Source: a virus
Direction: 5' to 3' (one strand)
Virus record (IMG/VR): IMGVR_UViG_3300030430_004118
Location: 12,579 to 35,946 of that record
Length of the DNA: 23,368 nucleotides
This document shows positions 7,651 to 13,769 of this stretch, one piece after another. Under the pieces are notes generated by a model. That model saw only the letters and a list, made by a program, of their open reading frames with translations. It made no database searches and was not told the DNA's origin. Within the stretch, counting starts at the first letter, position 1. The number at the start of each line of letters is the position of its first letter. A program made the translations under genes and the position numbers.

Positions 7651-8115
7651 ATGTCTAAATTGACTGTAAATGAAGCAGCCCTTCAAGGCTTTAGCGACGT
7701 TATAACATTTGAAGCAGGAGAGGTATTTAAAAATGATACCGCTACTGCAGGAACTGTTAAAACATACGCTGTCCCTGCTGGAACAGCACTTACTCGCGTT
7801 TCCGCTCACAAGATAGAAAACTTCACTGGCGGAAGCCTTAGTGCAGTTAAACTTGACATCGGTTACGGTGGAGATGGCGCAGGAACTATTGATGACTTCA
7901 TCGATAATTTTAACCTGTTCTCTGGCGACGAGTTCGCGTTAAGCACAGGTGAGGAATTTGATGGGTCCGATGGACACTTCCATCTATTTACTTCAGATGA
8001 TACAATCGACATCGAATTTACCCCAACGGGTGATGGTATGGATGCTGCTACTGCAGGTAAGGTTGTTATCAAGTTTGATCTTATTGATTTACGCGACCCT
8101 GCTGAAATCAACTAA
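7651..8115 (+). CDS. probable head decoration or capsid-stabilising protein
   Basis: A 154-residue, acidic, Gly/Asp/Thr-rich, beta-strand-like protein with no membrane segment, 25 bases after the capsid gene. It has a strong Shine-Dalgarno site (AAGGAAAGGA, 7631-7640) plus a TATAAT at 7642-7647, marking it as highly expressed. Position right after the major capsid gene, in the same unit and before a strong terminator, suggests a decoration or cement protein made in amounts close to capsid. The fold is not recognisable by eye, so the role is inferred from context. Its codon use (GCT, GGA, CTT) is also biased but less than that of the capsid gene. Confidence 0.65.
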   Translation: MSKLTVNEAALQGFSDVITFEAGEVFKNDTATAGTVKTYAVPAGTALTRVSAHKIENFTGGSLSAVKLDIGYGGDGAGTIDDFIDNFNLFSGDEFALSTGEEFDGSDGHFHLFTSDDTIDIEFTPTGDGMDAATAGKVVIKFDLIDLRDPAEIN

Positions 8116-8127
8116 TTAATTCTGGTC

Positions 8128-8154
8128 GGGGGGCTTCGGCCCCCCACCTTTTTT
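8128..8154 (+). terminator. strong intrinsic terminator after capsid-decoration unit
   Basis: GGGGGGC (8128-8134) pairs with GCCCCCC (8139-8145) around a TTCG tetraloop: seven G-C pairs closed by a C(UUCG)G loop. GG (8124-8125) can pair with CC (8147-8148) below a small internal loop. Six T follow at 8149-8154. It would end or attenuate transcripts from the capsid promoter. The next gene's ATG follows the last T directly. Confidence 0.92.
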
Positions 8155-8463
8155 ATGGATATAATTATTCCAAACCTTCCAAGGTACTCGGACGGAGAAG
8201 TTGATCGTGCATTCATGCGCGAGATTCACAATGGATACAAGCGGGAAGTTGCCTTAGAGAAGAAGAGAACCGATGTTGCTGCCAAAGAAGCAAACCAGCA
8301 AAGAGGCAAAACGCATCCAGTTCTTGGTAAATGCGTAGCTACAATCCCAGCTAGGGATTTTTTTAGATTAACTAAGAAATACGGGCACGAAGGCGTGCAT
8401 TCAAAAGAATTCATCAAGTACTACAACAAGAAGTTCCCAGAACTTAGCGCAAACAAAGCATAA
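8155..8463 (+). CDS. conserved small basic protein after capsid region
   Basis: A 102-residue basic protein. The C-terminal half (GKCVATIPARDFFRLTKKYG to YYNKKFPEL) has a pattern I recall from small proteins in marine phage morphogenesis clusters; function unknown. The first ATG lies right behind the T-tract of the terminator, leaving no room for a ribosome-binding site. Transcripts reading through the terminator would hide this start in or beside the hairpin, so its expression could be low. An internal ATG at 8215 (residue 21) is an alternative, but the N-terminal 20 residues look genuine. Its stop overlaps the next start (TAATG). Confidence 0.8.
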   Translation: MDIIIPNLPRYSDGEVDRAFMREIHNGYKREVALEKKRTDVAAKEANQQRGKTHPVLGKCVATIPARDFFRLTKKYGHEGVHSKEFIKYYNKKFPELSANKA

Positions 8464-9470
8464 TGCAAACCAGGCAATACAAGGATCTATTTGCTCTTAG
8501 TACGCATCTAATTGGTGCAGTTGAACTTACAGCAGATGAGCAGACTCAATTAGCTAGTTTTATTGATCGTAGGTTTTTTGAGGCATTCAGAAAGAGTCCG
8601 TTCTGGCCCAGATATATGGTCTACGGGGAGCCTCGAGATATTGTTTCCTTGAAGGTCAGCGGCATAGGTGCGGGTAGTTCAAGCGATATTAGAGACAAGA
8701 TTAACGCAAATTATGTTTTGCTGGGACAAGAGGGAGACGGAAGCTTTGCGGTTGAGGGAAGCAATGTTTATTACAATCCTTCCGAAGGAACTAAAACCTC
8801 TACTCAAGTAGAAGATTCTACTATTATATATAAAAAAGCTAGTACAAAAGCGTGGACGATTGAAGATGGAGGTGGCGTTCAAATTAATCTAGACGGTACC
8901 CTTGAGGTTGAAGATACTGGAGAGATTGTTGCAGTTGAAGCCGATGAAGAAAAAAAAGATAACCCATCCCAGGTTGTCACCTGGACGCTAACGCCTGCTG
9001 AAGTATCTGGAACTCCCTTTATTACAAATGAACAATTTGTTCCTTATGCTCAACCTGAAAAAGGCACCATTGGCGATTTCATTAGAATTCATAAAACTGA
9101 GCCATTCATGCAGCGCTCCGCTCGGGAGTACGACTTTTTTACTGATGCAGATGGAGCTCACGTAAAGGGTATAACAATTTCTGCAAGTCAGCAGTTGTTC
9201 GTAACCTACAAGAAACCTTTTGATGACTTCGGATTAACCTCTGACTACACAACAAGCACGCAGGCGGTTCCCGAAGAATTCTTTAACTATATAGCTCATG
9301 CAGCCTATGCCGATTTTCTAATTCTTCAAGGAAAGGTTGAATTGGCTGCAACAGAGAGTGTAGTTGCTGAGAAGTACCTAGACCTTGAGCTAGAAAAATT
9401 AAGCAATATAAACGGTGCAAATACTCTAAGTAGAATAAGCACGCACCTATCCAGACAAAGAAGAAAATAG
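8463..9470 (+). CDS. probable head-to-tail connector or adaptor protein
   Basis: A 335-residue protein with helical N-terminus (residues ~1-55, including FIDRRFFEAFRKSPFWPRYM), a beta-rich middle, and a helical C-terminus (about 275-335). Connector proteins of podoviruses, such as the T7 gp11 adaptor, have helices flanking a beta domain and follow the capsid gene, so this is the best guess from size and position. The start overlaps the previous stop. No enzymatic motif or membrane segment is seen. A tail protein with similar architecture cannot be excluded. Confidence 0.55.
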   Translation: MQTRQYKDLFALSTHLIGAVELTADEQTQLASFIDRRFFEAFRKSPFWPRYMVYGEPRDIVSLKVSGIGAGSSSDIRDKINANYVLLGQEGDGSFAVEGSNVYYNPSEGTKTSTQVEDSTIIYKKASTKAWTIEDGGGVQINLDGTLEVEDTGEIVAVEADEEKKDNPSQVVTWTLTPAEVSGTPFITNEQFVPYAQPEKGTIGDFIRIHKTEPFMQRSAREYDFFTDADGAHVKGITISASQQLFVTYKKPFDDFGLTSDYTTSTQAVPEEFFNYIAHAAYADFLILQGKVELAATESVVAEKYLDLELEKLSNINGANTLSRISTHLSRQRRK

Positions 9471-9483
9471 ATAAAAATAATCT

Positions 9484-9495
9484 GATATAATATCA
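9484..9495 (+). promoter_or_regulatory. TATAATATCA box before gene at 9499
   Basis: TATAATATCA (9486-9495) lies three bases before the ATG at 9499. It belongs to the family of boxes at 6600, 14081 and 17469, and differs by one base from TATAGTATCA at 67-76. No Shine-Dalgarno site is present. A start 7 bases after the hexamer would fall at about 9498, making the message leaderless or nearly so. Confidence 0.5.
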
Positions 9496-9498
9496 ATC

Positions 9499-9780
9499 AT
9501 GTCAAGATCAAGAAATAATGCATTGGAGTTCAGCTCCGCAGGTTCAATAATCGTTTCGGGTAGTAATTCATACGATGGAGGCGCAGGTAAATTTGGCGCT
9601 GTTCAATGCCTGAAAGATACTGAAATAGATGAATTAAACGCTACCAATATTGTTACTGACGATGGAGAAACTCCCGACACAGGCGACTTAGCAGACACGT
9701 TTAATGCAGGGACAATCATTTATGGTGACTTCACCGACATCACTTTAGTGAGCGGATTGGTAGCATTGCACAGAATCTAA
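9499..9780 (+). CDS. small Gly/Ser/Asp-rich structural protein
   Basis: A 93-residue protein, beta-rich by composition, with Gly-Ser-Asn-Asp-rich sequence and a hydrophobic C-terminus (GLVALHRI). This resembles short proteins near fibre genes in marine phages, from memory, often annotated as tail or virion proteins. No motif identifies a precise role. It starts a new cluster behind the TATAATATCA box and is followed two bases later by another tiny gene. A virion component is likely. Confidence 0.6.
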   Translation: MSRSRNNALEFSSAGSIIVSGSNSYDGGAGKFGAVQCLKDTEIDELNATNIVTDDGETPDTGDLADTFNAGTIIYGDFTDITLVSGLVALHRI

Positions 9781-9781
9781 A

Positions 9782-9907
9782 ATGAACCTTTCACTTAAAT
9801 CAGCTCTCGGTCGTCCAAAACTTCGTCGAGTTATTTCTTTGTATGTAAGAAGCTCTGGATCGGGATTTTTCTTAACACCCTCTGGATTTAAATATCATAG
9901 ACCTTAA
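9782..9907 (+). CDS. 41-residue basic hypothetical protein
   Basis: ATG one base after the previous stop opens a 41-codon frame ending at TAA 9905-9907, filling almost the entire gap before the next gene. The product is basic in its first half (KSALGRPKLRRV) and ends GFKYHRP. Tight packing supports it as a gene; there is no Shine-Dalgarno site and no known motif. A chance ORF in a short spacer remains possible. Confidence 0.5.
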   Translation: MNLSLKSALGRPKLRRVISLYVRSSGSGFFLTPSGFKYHRP

Positions 9908-9912
9908 TAATT

Positions 9913-10389
9913 ATGGCAAACGTAACCGTATCATCTGCAGTAGATACAATGCTGCGATCCGCAAACAATTCTGCAATCCGCTCTAACATTCAGGCAATGA
10001 GTCAGGGAGAAATAGAAAACGAGGATTTTGTTTTTAACGAATCAGTAGAATTTGATGGACAGTGCATTGTAAATACCACTCTAGAGGCTAATGACGCTGT
10101 CTTTGCAGACGGTGTAGAGTTTCAGGGTAGCACAGAGTTTCAAGACGATGCTCAATTTCAAAGTCTAGTAGAATTTGATTCCGATCAAGGCGTTGAGTTT
10201 ACTTCAGGCGGAAGTATTATTGGAGTCAGTAATATTAATACTATCAGTCTAAACGCGAGTAGTTTTGTTAAGGTATCTCCAATCAACCCTTCTTCAATAT
10301 CATCACCTTCAAATGGAATGATAATCTATAACAGTTCTACCAATAAATTTCAAGGTCGTGCAAACGGAGTGTGGGTTGATTTACATTAA
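9913..10389 (+). CDS. fibre-like protein with short beta repeats
   Basis: A 158-residue protein with a helical N-terminus (about 1-35) and then acidic repeats built on a [V/T/Q]-E/Q-F core at about 40-100 (VEFDGQ, VEFQGSTEFQ, AQFQ, VEFDSDQGVEF), typical of a triple-stranded beta-helix or fibre stalk. The C-terminus GMIIYNSSTNKFQGRANGVW is a motif widely seen at the end of marine phage fibre or baseplate-like proteins. It is likely a trimeric fibre or spike at the virion surface, though short. It starts 5 bases after the preceding stop, without a Shine-Dalgarno site. Confidence 0.7.
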   Translation: MANVTVSSAVDTMLRSANNSAIRSNIQAMSQGEIENEDFVFNESVEFDGQCIVNTTLEANDAVFADGVEFQGSTEFQDDAQFQSLVEFDSDQGVEFTSGGSIIGVSNINTISLNASSFVKVSPINPSSISSPSNGMIIYNSSTNKFQGRANGVWVDLH

Positions 10390-10391
10390 TA

Positions 10392-10556
10392 ATGGACACA
10401 ATAATTAGAGGAGCCGTAGCACCTGCAGGATTTTTTGCTTGCCTTGAACTACAAAGCGTAAATGCATTTGTCAGTCTTCTCGTCGGAGTAGCTACCATAA
10501 CTTTTTTAGCTTTATCTATTTACAAATTAATTAAAGAACTTAAAAGCATACGATGA
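10392..10556 (+). CDS. small membrane protein (54 aa)
   Basis: A 54-residue protein starting two bases after the fibre-like gene and overlapping the holin candidate start (ATGA, 10553-10556). A single strong hydrophobic segment (about residues 25-46, FVSLLVGVATITFLALSIYK) follows a weaker one near 8-18, and the C-terminus is basic, so the tail probably stays in the cytoplasm. Position directly before a holin-like gene suggests a lysis cassette accessory such as an antiholin or second holin, but this is inference. Confidence 0.65.
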   Translation: MDTIIRGAVAPAGFFACLELQSVNAFVSLLVGVATITFLALSIYKLIKELKSIR

Positions 10557-10948
10557 CCCCAGAGCTACTGGCTATGATCGGAGGCGGTGCCTCTGGTTTT
10601 ATATTCAAGTTGATTGGACAGCTTGTAGCTAATCAGCAAGGCACTGTTGATGCTATGATCAAGAAGCAAGCAGCCGCTGACGAAAGTCATCAGAAAGCCT
10701 CTACAAGGGGCGGTGAGTGGGTCAGAAGGGTCATCGTATGCACCGTCCTGTTTGCGGTCGTTGTAGCCCCCTTTTTGTTGGCGCATAGCCCCGAGGGAGT
10801 TACCGTAGGACAGGAGACTTCGCACTTCTTTGGTCTATTCAAGGGAATCAAGTACGAAACCTTGAACGGCTACCTTATACTACCCGAGGTTCGTCAAACA
10901 GTTCTAGCCATAGTTGGATTCTATTTTGGCTCATCAACAATTAAATGA
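10553..10948 (+). CDS. holin-like protein with three membrane segments
   Basis: A 131-residue protein with three hydrophobic segments at about 5-27 (AMIGGGASGFIFKLIGQLVA), 58-78 (VRRVIVCTVLFAVVVAPFLL) and 105-128 (ending in VLAIVGFYFGSSTIK). The spacing and the GGEWVRR and FYFGSS sequences match the 3-TM holin family first named from gene transfer agents (GTA_holin_3TM), as I recall it. Holins make holes in the inner membrane at lysis time. No endolysin gene is visible in the window. Overlapping ATGA junctions on both sides indicate translational coupling with the two flanking small membrane proteins. Confidence 0.7.
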   Translation: MTPELLAMIGGGASGFIFKLIGQLVANQQGTVDAMIKKQAAADESHQKASTRGGEWVRRVIVCTVLFAVVVAPFLLAHSPEGVTVGQETSHFFGLFKGIKYETLNGYLILPEVRQTVLAIVGFYFGSSTIK

Positions 10949-11100
10949 ATGAAATTTTACAAATCATATCATCCCTCTGGCCTATCGGTATTGGCATCAT
11001 TACGCTTATCATTGTGCTGGCTAGGATGCACTACAATATTGAAGCTCTTACAGAAAAGGTAAAGGTCCTATTTGATTTTCACAATAAAAGAAAAAAATAA
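10945..11100 (+). CDS. small single-span membrane protein (51 aa)
   Basis: Fifty-one residues; the ATG overlaps the holin candidate's stop (ATGA). The N-terminal half is hydrophobic (about 10-27, SLWPIGIGIITLIIVLAR) and the C-terminal half is charged and helical (EALTEKVKVL), ending in KRKK. This layout resembles an inner-membrane spanin or a holin partner, but no outer-membrane partner gene is evident. A second ATG in another frame at 10949 gives no extended reading. Call: lysis-cassette membrane protein of unknown detail. Confidence 0.65.
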   Translation: MNEILQIISSLWPIGIGIITLIIVLARMHYNIEALTEKVKVLFDFHNKRKK

Positions 11101-11102
11101 TT

Positions 11103-11201
11103 ATGAAATGTTTCATCTGCAAAACCAAGGATAAGTTCATCACTAAAATAAAATTATTCGCATCTGGGCTCGTAGCTTGGATTAAATCAATATTCAAATG
11201 A
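11103..11201 (+). CDS. 32-residue protein with CxxC motif
   Basis: A 32-codon ORF between two coupled genes, starting 2 bases after one stop and overlapping the next start (ATGA at 11198-11201). The product begins MKCFICK, a CxxC pair near the N-terminus, and ends with a hydrophobic/basic helix (IKLFASGLVAWIKSIFK) that is amphipathic and could lie on a membrane. Coupling at both ends makes it more credible than its size suggests. Function unknown. Confidence 0.5.
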   Translation: MKCFICKTKDKFITKIKLFASGLVAWIKSIFK

Positions 11202-11506
11202 ATACAAATAAAAATAAAAGACCAAACGCTGAAACCCGTGCCTTCACCAAAAAGAAGAACGACATAATGTCGCGTGCCAAAGATCTTAAAAAAAGGATGC
11301 AGGAGCATGCTTTGAAAAAGAAATTTAACGAGCAATTACGAAAAAGTGATCCAGGGGCTGCTTCCGCTAAAGCAAAATTCAACTTTTTAAAAAAGCAAGG
11401 AAAAACTCCTGAGCAGATTAAAGAAATGATGACCGCTGAGCAAAGAAAAGCTTTTGTAAGGTCAGTTGACGCAGCATCAGAATTCAGCAGAAAATTAGTC
11501 AAATAA
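11198..11506 (+). CDS. basic helical hypothetical protein
   Basis: A 102-residue Lys/Arg-rich protein, mostly helical by composition, coupled to the preceding tiny gene. The sequence has three charged helical blocks (KDLKKRMQEHALKKKF, AKFNFLKKQGKTPEQIKEMM, SEFSRKLVK) and no hydrophobic segment. It opens the cluster of small basic genes that runs to 14080. Nucleic-acid binding or a virion-internal role is plausible from charge; no family is recognised. Confidence 0.65.
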   Translation: MNTNKNKRPNAETRAFTKKKNDIMSRAKDLKKRMQEHALKKKFNEQLRKSDPGAASAKAKFNFLKKQGKTPEQIKEMMTAEQRKAFVRSVDAASEFSRKLVK

Positions 11507-11519
11507 AACCTATACAACC

Positions 11520-11526
11520 AAGGAGA
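11520..11526 (+). promoter_or_regulatory. Shine-Dalgarno site before gene at 11534
   Basis: AAGGAGA lies 7 bases before an ATG, one of only three strong Shine-Dalgarno sites in the window. It makes the 33-residue ORF at 11534 credible. The spacer reads TAATACA, the same end as the TATAATACA boxes elsewhere. Confidence 0.7.
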
Positions 11527-11533
11527 TAATACA

Positions 11534-11635
11534 ATGCCAGGTCATTACAAAACAATGATAAAGAGTGGTAAAAAGAAAAAGCCACTCAAAAAATTTGCTA
11601 TAAAAAAGACAGACGCGAAAAGGAAAAAGAAGTAA
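11534..11635 (+). CDS. 33-residue very basic protein
   Basis: Thirty-three residues starting MPGHYKTMIK, of which about 15 are Lys or Arg, including KKKK and RKKK runs. A strong Shine-Dalgarno site and a TAATG overlap with the following gene support translation. Similar short Lys-rich proteins accompany the next genes in marine phages, as far as I recall; the function is unknown. High charge fits nucleic-acid association, an inference only. Confidence 0.6.
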   Translation: MPGHYKTMIKSGKKKKPLKKFAIKKTDAKRKKK

Positions 11636-11766
11636 TGCCATTTAACAAATACAGTCCAAAGCAGAAAAAGTTAGCTAGGGTTGCTAAACCTCTAAATAAA
11701 ATTACTGGAGCTGATTTTAAAAAATTAAGGAAATCAAATGCCAAAAAAAGCAAAAAGCGGAGGTAA
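11635..11766 (+). CDS. 43-residue basic protein
   Basis: Begins MPFNKYSPKQKKLARVAKP and contains ITGADFKKLRK, a pattern I recognise from small conserved proteins of marine phages that are usually called hypothetical. Its start overlaps the previous stop, and its end overlaps the next gene by 29 bases. The C-terminus is almost purely Lys/Arg/Ser (KKSKKRR). It is too short for default gene prediction in many pipelines. Role unknown. Confidence 0.65.
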   Translation: MPFNKYSPKQKKLARVAKPLNKITGADFKKLRKSNAKKSKKRR

Positions 11767-11917
11767 AATTTGTCCAGCAGGCAAAGCCTGGGCTAGACGT
11801 ACATTTGACACTTATCCAAGTGCTTATGCGAATATGGCTGCATCTAAATACTGCAAGGATCCCAACTACGCAAAGGGCGCAAAAAGAGGTAAGTCCAGCA
11901 GAAAGAAAGTGCGATAA
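11738..11917 (+). CDS. 59-residue basic protein with KICPAGKAW motif
   Basis: The protein contains GGKICPAGKAWARRTFDTYP, then SAYANMAASKYCKDPNYAKG, a motif block found repeatedly in small marine phage proteins and at the C-termini of some larger ones, as I recall. Two cysteines (in KICP and KYCK) are spaced as a possible metal or disulfide pair. AAGGA lies 7 bases before the ATG (11726-11730). The start overlaps the previous gene by 29 bases; the stop overlaps the next start by one base. Function is not known. Confidence 0.7.
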   Translation: MPKKAKSGGKICPAGKAWARRTFDTYPSAYANMAASKYCKDPNYAKGAKRGKSSRKKVR

Positions 11918-12159
11918 TGGGTCAATTAAAGCAATGGAGAGATCAACAATGGGTTCGTATTGGGACTGATGGAAAGATTAAGGGACCTTGCGGAACGTCG
12001 AAGGATAAGAAAAACCCTGACCGTTGCCTCCCTAAAAGAAAGGCTCTTAGCCTATCGCAAGCTGAAAGAGCTACAACAGCACGTAAAAAGAAAAGAGCAG
12101 GAGCACGCGGAAAAACGGTTGTCTCAAATACTAAAAGAGCAAAAGTCAGAAGCCGATGA
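11917..12159 (+). CDS. DUF5872-like small basic protein
   Basis: An 80-residue protein with WVRIGTDGKIKGPCGTSKDK, then KNPDRCLPKRKA, LSQAERA and GKTVVSNTKRAKV. I recognise this as the small Lys-rich family I believe is called DUF5872, present in phages and some large DNA viruses. Two conserved cysteines (in PCGTS and RCLP) suggest a compact fold or metal site. It overlaps the next gene by four bases (ATGA). A 72-codon ORF in another frame (11960-12178) lies within it and is judged spurious. Confidence 0.8.
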   Translation: MGQLKQWRDQQWVRIGTDGKIKGPCGTSKDKKNPDRCLPKRKALSLSQAERATTARKKKRAGARGKTVVSNTKRAKVRSR

Positions 12160-12392
12160 GAAAAGAGCACAAGAGTAAAAAAGGAGGGCTTACTGCTGCT
12201 GGTCGCGCTTACTTCAAGCGCAAGACTGGAGCCAACTTAAAACCCCCCGTTACCGAGAAAAACCCCAAAGGTAAAAGAGCAGCTCGTAGACGGAGTTTTT
12301 GTGCTAGAATGAAGGGTGTAAAAGGTCCAATGCGGGATTCTAAGGGTAGACCAACCAGGAAAGCTCTTGCCCTTCGCAGATGGAAATGTTAA
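12156..12392 (+). CDS. DUF6321-like small basic protein
   Basis: Seventy-eight residues carrying KKGGLTAAGRAYFKRKTGAN, then LKPPVTEKNP, RRRSFCARMKGVKGPMRDSK and GRPTRKALALRRWKC. This string is highly characteristic of a small protein family in phages and large DNA viruses that I believe is DUF6321. Two cysteines and about one third Lys/Arg suggest nucleic-acid binding or a virion-packaged role; neither is proven. It is translationally coupled to the DUF5872-like gene, a pairing seen elsewhere as I recall it. Confidence 0.82.
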   Translation: MRKEHKSKKGGLTAAGRAYFKRKTGANLKPPVTEKNPKGKRAARRRSFCARMKGVKGPMRDSKGRPTRKALALRRWKC

Positions 12393-12401
12393 ATTTAAAT
12401 A

Positions 12402-12629
12402 ATGAAGAAAAAAATAATAAAAGAGGTTCTAAAGGAGACCGACATAAGAAAGGCAATTGACCATCTTACGCAATCTAGCTATAATGCTCAACGTATGCGT
12501 AGTCCCCAAATCCCTGCTAAGGACTGGAGTTTGGTCTACGGAAAAGAAAAGCAACCTCTTCTAGAGCAAGGTTTTCAACAAGCAAAAAAACTAGAATCTA
12601 AAAAATTCAAGCGCAAGGAAATTAAATAA
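12402..12629 (+). CDS. basic hypothetical protein (75 aa)
   Basis: A 75-residue Lys-rich helical protein with a distinctive central patch RMRSPQIPAKDWSLVYG (about residues 31-47) between charged helices. It starts 9 bases after the preceding stop, without a Shine-Dalgarno site, and ends 2 bases before the next gene. No cysteine, membrane segment or family motif is visible. Function unknown. Confidence 0.65.
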   Translation: MKKKIIKEVLKETDIRKAIDHLTQSSYNAQRMRSPQIPAKDWSLVYGKEKQPLLEQGFQQAKKLESKKFKRKEIK

Positions 12630-12631
12630 TC

Positions 12632-13384
12632 ATGAGAAAACTAATAGTAGAAACCGCGAAAAGGGTAAATAAAAAACTTGTTGATAAGATTGCAAGAGGC
12701 AGAGAGCTTAAGGCTGGAGTTAATCCATCAAATCCAAGGGCTAGAGCAGCTCGCAATCGGATTAGAAGGGGAGCTCAAAAGACTGCTAAAAATATTTACA
12801 AAGGCACTGCAGCTGGAACTGGAGCGACTGCAGTTGGCGGCGGCGTTGCTGCTAGTCGCGTCCAGTCTAAGAAAAGAAATCAGAACACAAAAACAAACAA
12901 GCCTGCAACAAAGAAGACTGCAACAAACAAGCCTGCAGCAAAAACACAGACCAAGGGAAAAACATTCAATGCTGGTGCTTTAATGGAATCTTACAAAAAA
13001 GCTACAACTCCTGCTAAAACCAAGCCCAAGAAACCCCTCGGACCCGAGAAGCCAACTATAACTAAAACGAAGAAGTTAGATCCTACTCGCGATGGCAAGG
13101 GCAATAAGCTAACCACTGTTCCAAAGGTGAAGGGCACTAAGCCTGGACAAAACAAAGGGAAGCTAAAGGTTCATGTTGGAGGTTCAATCATTCGCAATCG
13201 TGACGGAAGCATTAAAAAGGTCAAACCACCCTCCGTTAAGGGGTTAAAACTTCAAGAAAAGCGAGAAAAAGCTCAAAAGAAAGCTGAGAAGAACCCTTAC
13301 GCAAAAATGACTAGATCTCAAATTAATCGCCTAAGCGGAAAAGCAGCCGCTGCTTACAGAAAGTACATGAAAGGAAAAAAATAA
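12632..13384 (+). CDS. large Lys-rich, histone-H1-like protein
   Basis: A 250-residue, extremely basic protein. A helical basic N-terminus (1-55) is followed by a Gly/Ala stretch at about 57-75 (GTAAGTGATAVGGGVAAS) that could be a glycine-zipper membrane segment, then low-complexity repeats of the form TNKPATKK/TNKPAAK (about 87-105) and further Lys/Pro sequence, and a compact C-terminus YAKMTRSQINRLSGKAAAAY. The middle resembles histone H1 or bacterial Hc1-type tails, so DNA condensation inside the capsid or ejection with DNA is plausible. Its stop shares a base with the next ATG. Confidence 0.7.
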   Translation: MRKLIVETAKRVNKKLVDKIARGRELKAGVNPSNPRARAARNRIRRGAQKTAKNIYKGTAAGTGATAVGGGVAASRVQSKKRNQNTKTNKPATKKTATNKPAAKTQTKGKTFNAGALMESYKKATTPAKTKPKKPLGPEKPTITKTKKLDPTRDGKGNKLTTVPKVKGTKPGQNKGKLKVHVGGSIIRNRDGSIKKVKPPSVKGLKLQEKREKAQKKAEKNPYAKMTRSQINRLSGKAAAAYRKYMKGKK

Positions 13385-13584
13385 TGAACCCGAGAAAAAA
13401 AGCTATACAGGGTCTAGTTGAGTACGGCGTTGAGGGCATGAAGAAGATGATGCGACCTCGTCCGACCCCTGGTCAAATGCGCAGGGAGGAAGTAGGTAGA
13501 ATCACTGGTATGAAACCTCAAAGTCCACTAGACAGAATGGATGACTCCGCAAAGAGGGCATTCGGTAGACAAAACCTGAAGTAA
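13384..13584 (+). CDS. basic hypothetical protein (66 aa)
   Basis: A 66-residue protein, Met/Arg/Lys-rich, with MKKMMRPRPTPGQMRREEVG near the middle and SPLDRMDDSAKRAFGRQNLK at the end. It is coupled on both sides by TAATG overlaps. There is no membrane segment, cysteine or recognised family. It belongs to the small-basic cluster and shares Met/Arg-rich linker composition with its neighbours. Confidence 0.6.
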   Translation: MNPRKKAIQGLVEYGVEGMKKMMRPRPTPGQMRREEVGRITGMKPQSPLDRMDDSAKRAFGRQNLK

Positions 13585-13769
13585 TGAAAAGAAAAGCAAT
13601 AGAAGAGTTTTTAAAATATACTTCAAAGGAGACTTCGAAGAAAGGAAAATCTTCAATCAAAAAAGTCCCCAAAAGTCCTCAAATAGAAAGCATGAAATCT
13701 ATTGCTGATGATTTTTTTGCAAGTGCTGACGATTTTATAAAAAAATATAAAAGAAAAGACATAGACTAA
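13584..13769 (+). CDS. hypothetical protein (61 aa)
   Basis: A 61-residue protein: a basic N-terminal part (MKRKAIEEFLKYTSKETSKK) with Ser/Lys linker, then a mixed-charge helix with Phe/Asp (SIADDFFASADDFIKKYKRK). The N-terminus resembles those of the genes at 13384 and 13769 (M[N/K][P/R/K]K-A-I/V), hinting at related leader sequences. It is coupled to both neighbours by TAATG. No function is suggested by the sequence. Confidence 0.6.
   Translation: MKRKAIEEFLKYTSKETSKKGKSSIKKVPKSPQIESMKSIADDFFASADDFIKKYKRKDID

Noticed and set aside
11960-12178. 72-codon plus-strand ORF inside the DUF5872-like gene
   Set aside because: Charged helical composition is what an out-of-frame reading of a Lys/Arg-rich gene gives, and the overlapping frame has recognisable conserved motifs and proper junctions.
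12678-12983. 101-codon plus-strand ORF inside the 250-residue basic gene
   Set aside because: Leu/Gln-rich out-of-frame shadow; the main frame is coupled to both neighbours.
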